From JBOFZL01 sp051655155 (lineage in GTDB: Bacteria; Bacillota; Clostridia; Peptostreptococcales; Filifactoraceae), in contig JBOFZL010000010.1 of the NCBI GenBank assembly GCA_051655155.1, forward strand, positions 1 to 5,847: a stretch of 5,847 nt of DNA, in the 5' to 3' direction. Within the stretch, counting starts at the first letter, position 1. Each line of letters opens with the position of its first letter. A program made the translations under genes and the position numbers. The notes under the pieces are model-generated. The model was not told the DNA's origin. It did no database searches and worked only from the letters and a program-made list of their open reading frames with translations. Below are positions 5,213 to 5,847 of this stretch, one piece after another.

Positions 5213-5847
5213 TTAATTCCCCCCTTTAACTATAGCTTGCTTAGGACATACTTGTAGACAAACTGTACAACCTACGCACATAGCAGGATCAATATGTGAT
5301 TTTTTAGCTTCCTTATTAAAAGATATTGCCGGACAACCAGTTTTTGTACAAAGTTTACAACCTATACATCTTTCCACATCAACATGACATTTTTCTGTAA
5401 ATGCTCCAACAAACTCTCTCTTATCCTCATTAGATAATTTCTTTAAAACGCAAGGATATCTAGTTATTATCACCCACATCTCCTCAGAAGCTAAAGCAGT
5501 ATCAAAAGCCGTTCTCATCTCTTTAAGATTATTAGGATTTACAGTTATAACATTTTTTATACCAAAAGCTCTGACAATACCTTCTATATTAATTTCTTCA
5601 ACAACTCTTCCTTGAAGGGTGTAGCCTGAGCCAGGATTTTCTTGGTGCCCTGTCATACCAGTAATTCTGTTATCCAAAATAACATTAATAGAATTGCTTC
5701 CATTATAAACAACATCTAATAGCGAATTCATTCCTGTATGAAAAAATGTAGAATCCCCTAAAACAGAAACCACTCTCTTCTTAGTAGCGCCTTCCATGTT
5801 AAATACCTGTTGAGCTCCATGTCCAATACTCATAGAGCCTCCCATAA
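5213..5847 (-). CDS. iorA: Indolepyruvate:ferredoxin oxidoreductase, alpha subunit, C-terminal 210 residues (5' part beyond window)
   Basis: IorA is the large catalytic subunit of IOR; it binds thiamine diphosphate and two [4Fe-4S] clusters. The frame is open through the window edge, so the Met at 5845 is internal: full IorA proteins are about 600 residues, and the fragment begins at the MGGSMSIGHG motif that precedes the ThDP site. Counting from that Met, the ThDP/Mg motif runs from GDS (30-32) to Asn59 in NVILDNRITGMTG. Two ferredoxin-like cluster motifs follow: CIGCKLC with Cys171-Pro (Cys160, 163, 166, 171) and CVGCTVC with Cys200-Pro (Cys190, 193, 196, 200). All eight cysteines are intact, so the electron path to ferredoxin should work. 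The stop codon is 1 nt before iorB. The two-cluster C-terminus distinguishes it from single-domain PFOR beta subunits. Confidence 0.95.
   Translation of the reverse strand, partial: MGGSMSIGHGAQQVFNMEGATKKRVVSVLGDSTFFHTGMNSLLDVVYNGSNSINVILDNRITGMTGHQENPGSGYTLQGRVVEEINIEGIVRAFGIKNVITVNPNNLKEMRTAFDTALASEEMWVIITRYPCVLKKLSNEDKREFVGAFTEKCHVDVERCIGCKLCTKTGCPAISFNKEAKKSHIDPAMCVGCTVCLQVCPKQAIVKGGN
5219..5227 (-). promoter_or_regulatory. G-rich ribosome binding site of iorB
   Basis: AAAGGGGGG lies 7 nt before the iorB ATG, within the last codons of iorA (Lys-Gly-Gly-Asn-stop). It differs from the AAGGAGG used by the other genes in having a run of six Gs, which can still pair with the anti-Shine-Dalgarno sequence using a G-U pair. 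Confidence 0.75.

Overview
The window is AT-rich and all seven genes lie on the minus strand, closely packed and each with a Shine-Dalgarno site. The S12 protein is of the longer Firmicutes type. An indolepyruvate:ferredoxin oxidoreductase operon coupled to butyrate kinase is typical of anaerobic, amino-acid-fermenting Clostridia. I would place the source in that class; I cannot name a genus from the sequence alone.

Read in the direction of transcription (from high to low coordinates), the first block is a fermentation operon, iorA (3' part only, 5847-5213), iorB (5211-4642) and buk (4633-3563). iorA and iorB are separated by 1 nt, and the iorB stop codon lies inside the buk Shine-Dalgarno site, so the three are probably co-transcribed and translationally coupled. 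IorAB would turn 2-oxo acids made from amino acids (classically the aromatic ones) into acyl-CoA plus reduced ferredoxin. After a phosphate acyltransferase step not seen here, Buk would turn the acyl phosphate into a free acid plus ATP. This is the oxidative, ATP-yielding branch of amino-acid (Stickland-type) fermentation.

A 267-nt gap (3562-3296) follows. It holds an inverted repeat (3489-3458), a very good sigma-A-type promoter (TTAACA, 17 bp, TATAAT; 3450-3422), a perfect 11-bp stem-loop starting only a few nucleotides after the predicted transcription start (3411-3384), and a second stem-loop (3376-3342) before the rpsL ribosome binding site.

The second block is the classical str operon: rpsL (S12), rpsG (S7), fusA (EF-G) and the first 38 codons of tuf (EF-Tu), in the universal order. 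The 111-nt rpsL-rpsG spacer folds into a long interrupted hairpin (2863-2811), in the same position as the S7 autoregulatory site of the E. coli str mRNA. rpsG and fusA both appear to start with GTG. The usual str-operon neighbours upstream (rpoB, rpoC, an L7Ae-like gene) are absent and the fermentation operon sits there instead.

I see no mobile element, CRISPR array, tRNA, rRNA or defence gene. The genes themselves are ordinary; the points worth a second look are the untranslated RNA structures around rpsL and rpsG and the unusual junction between a catabolic and a translation operon.
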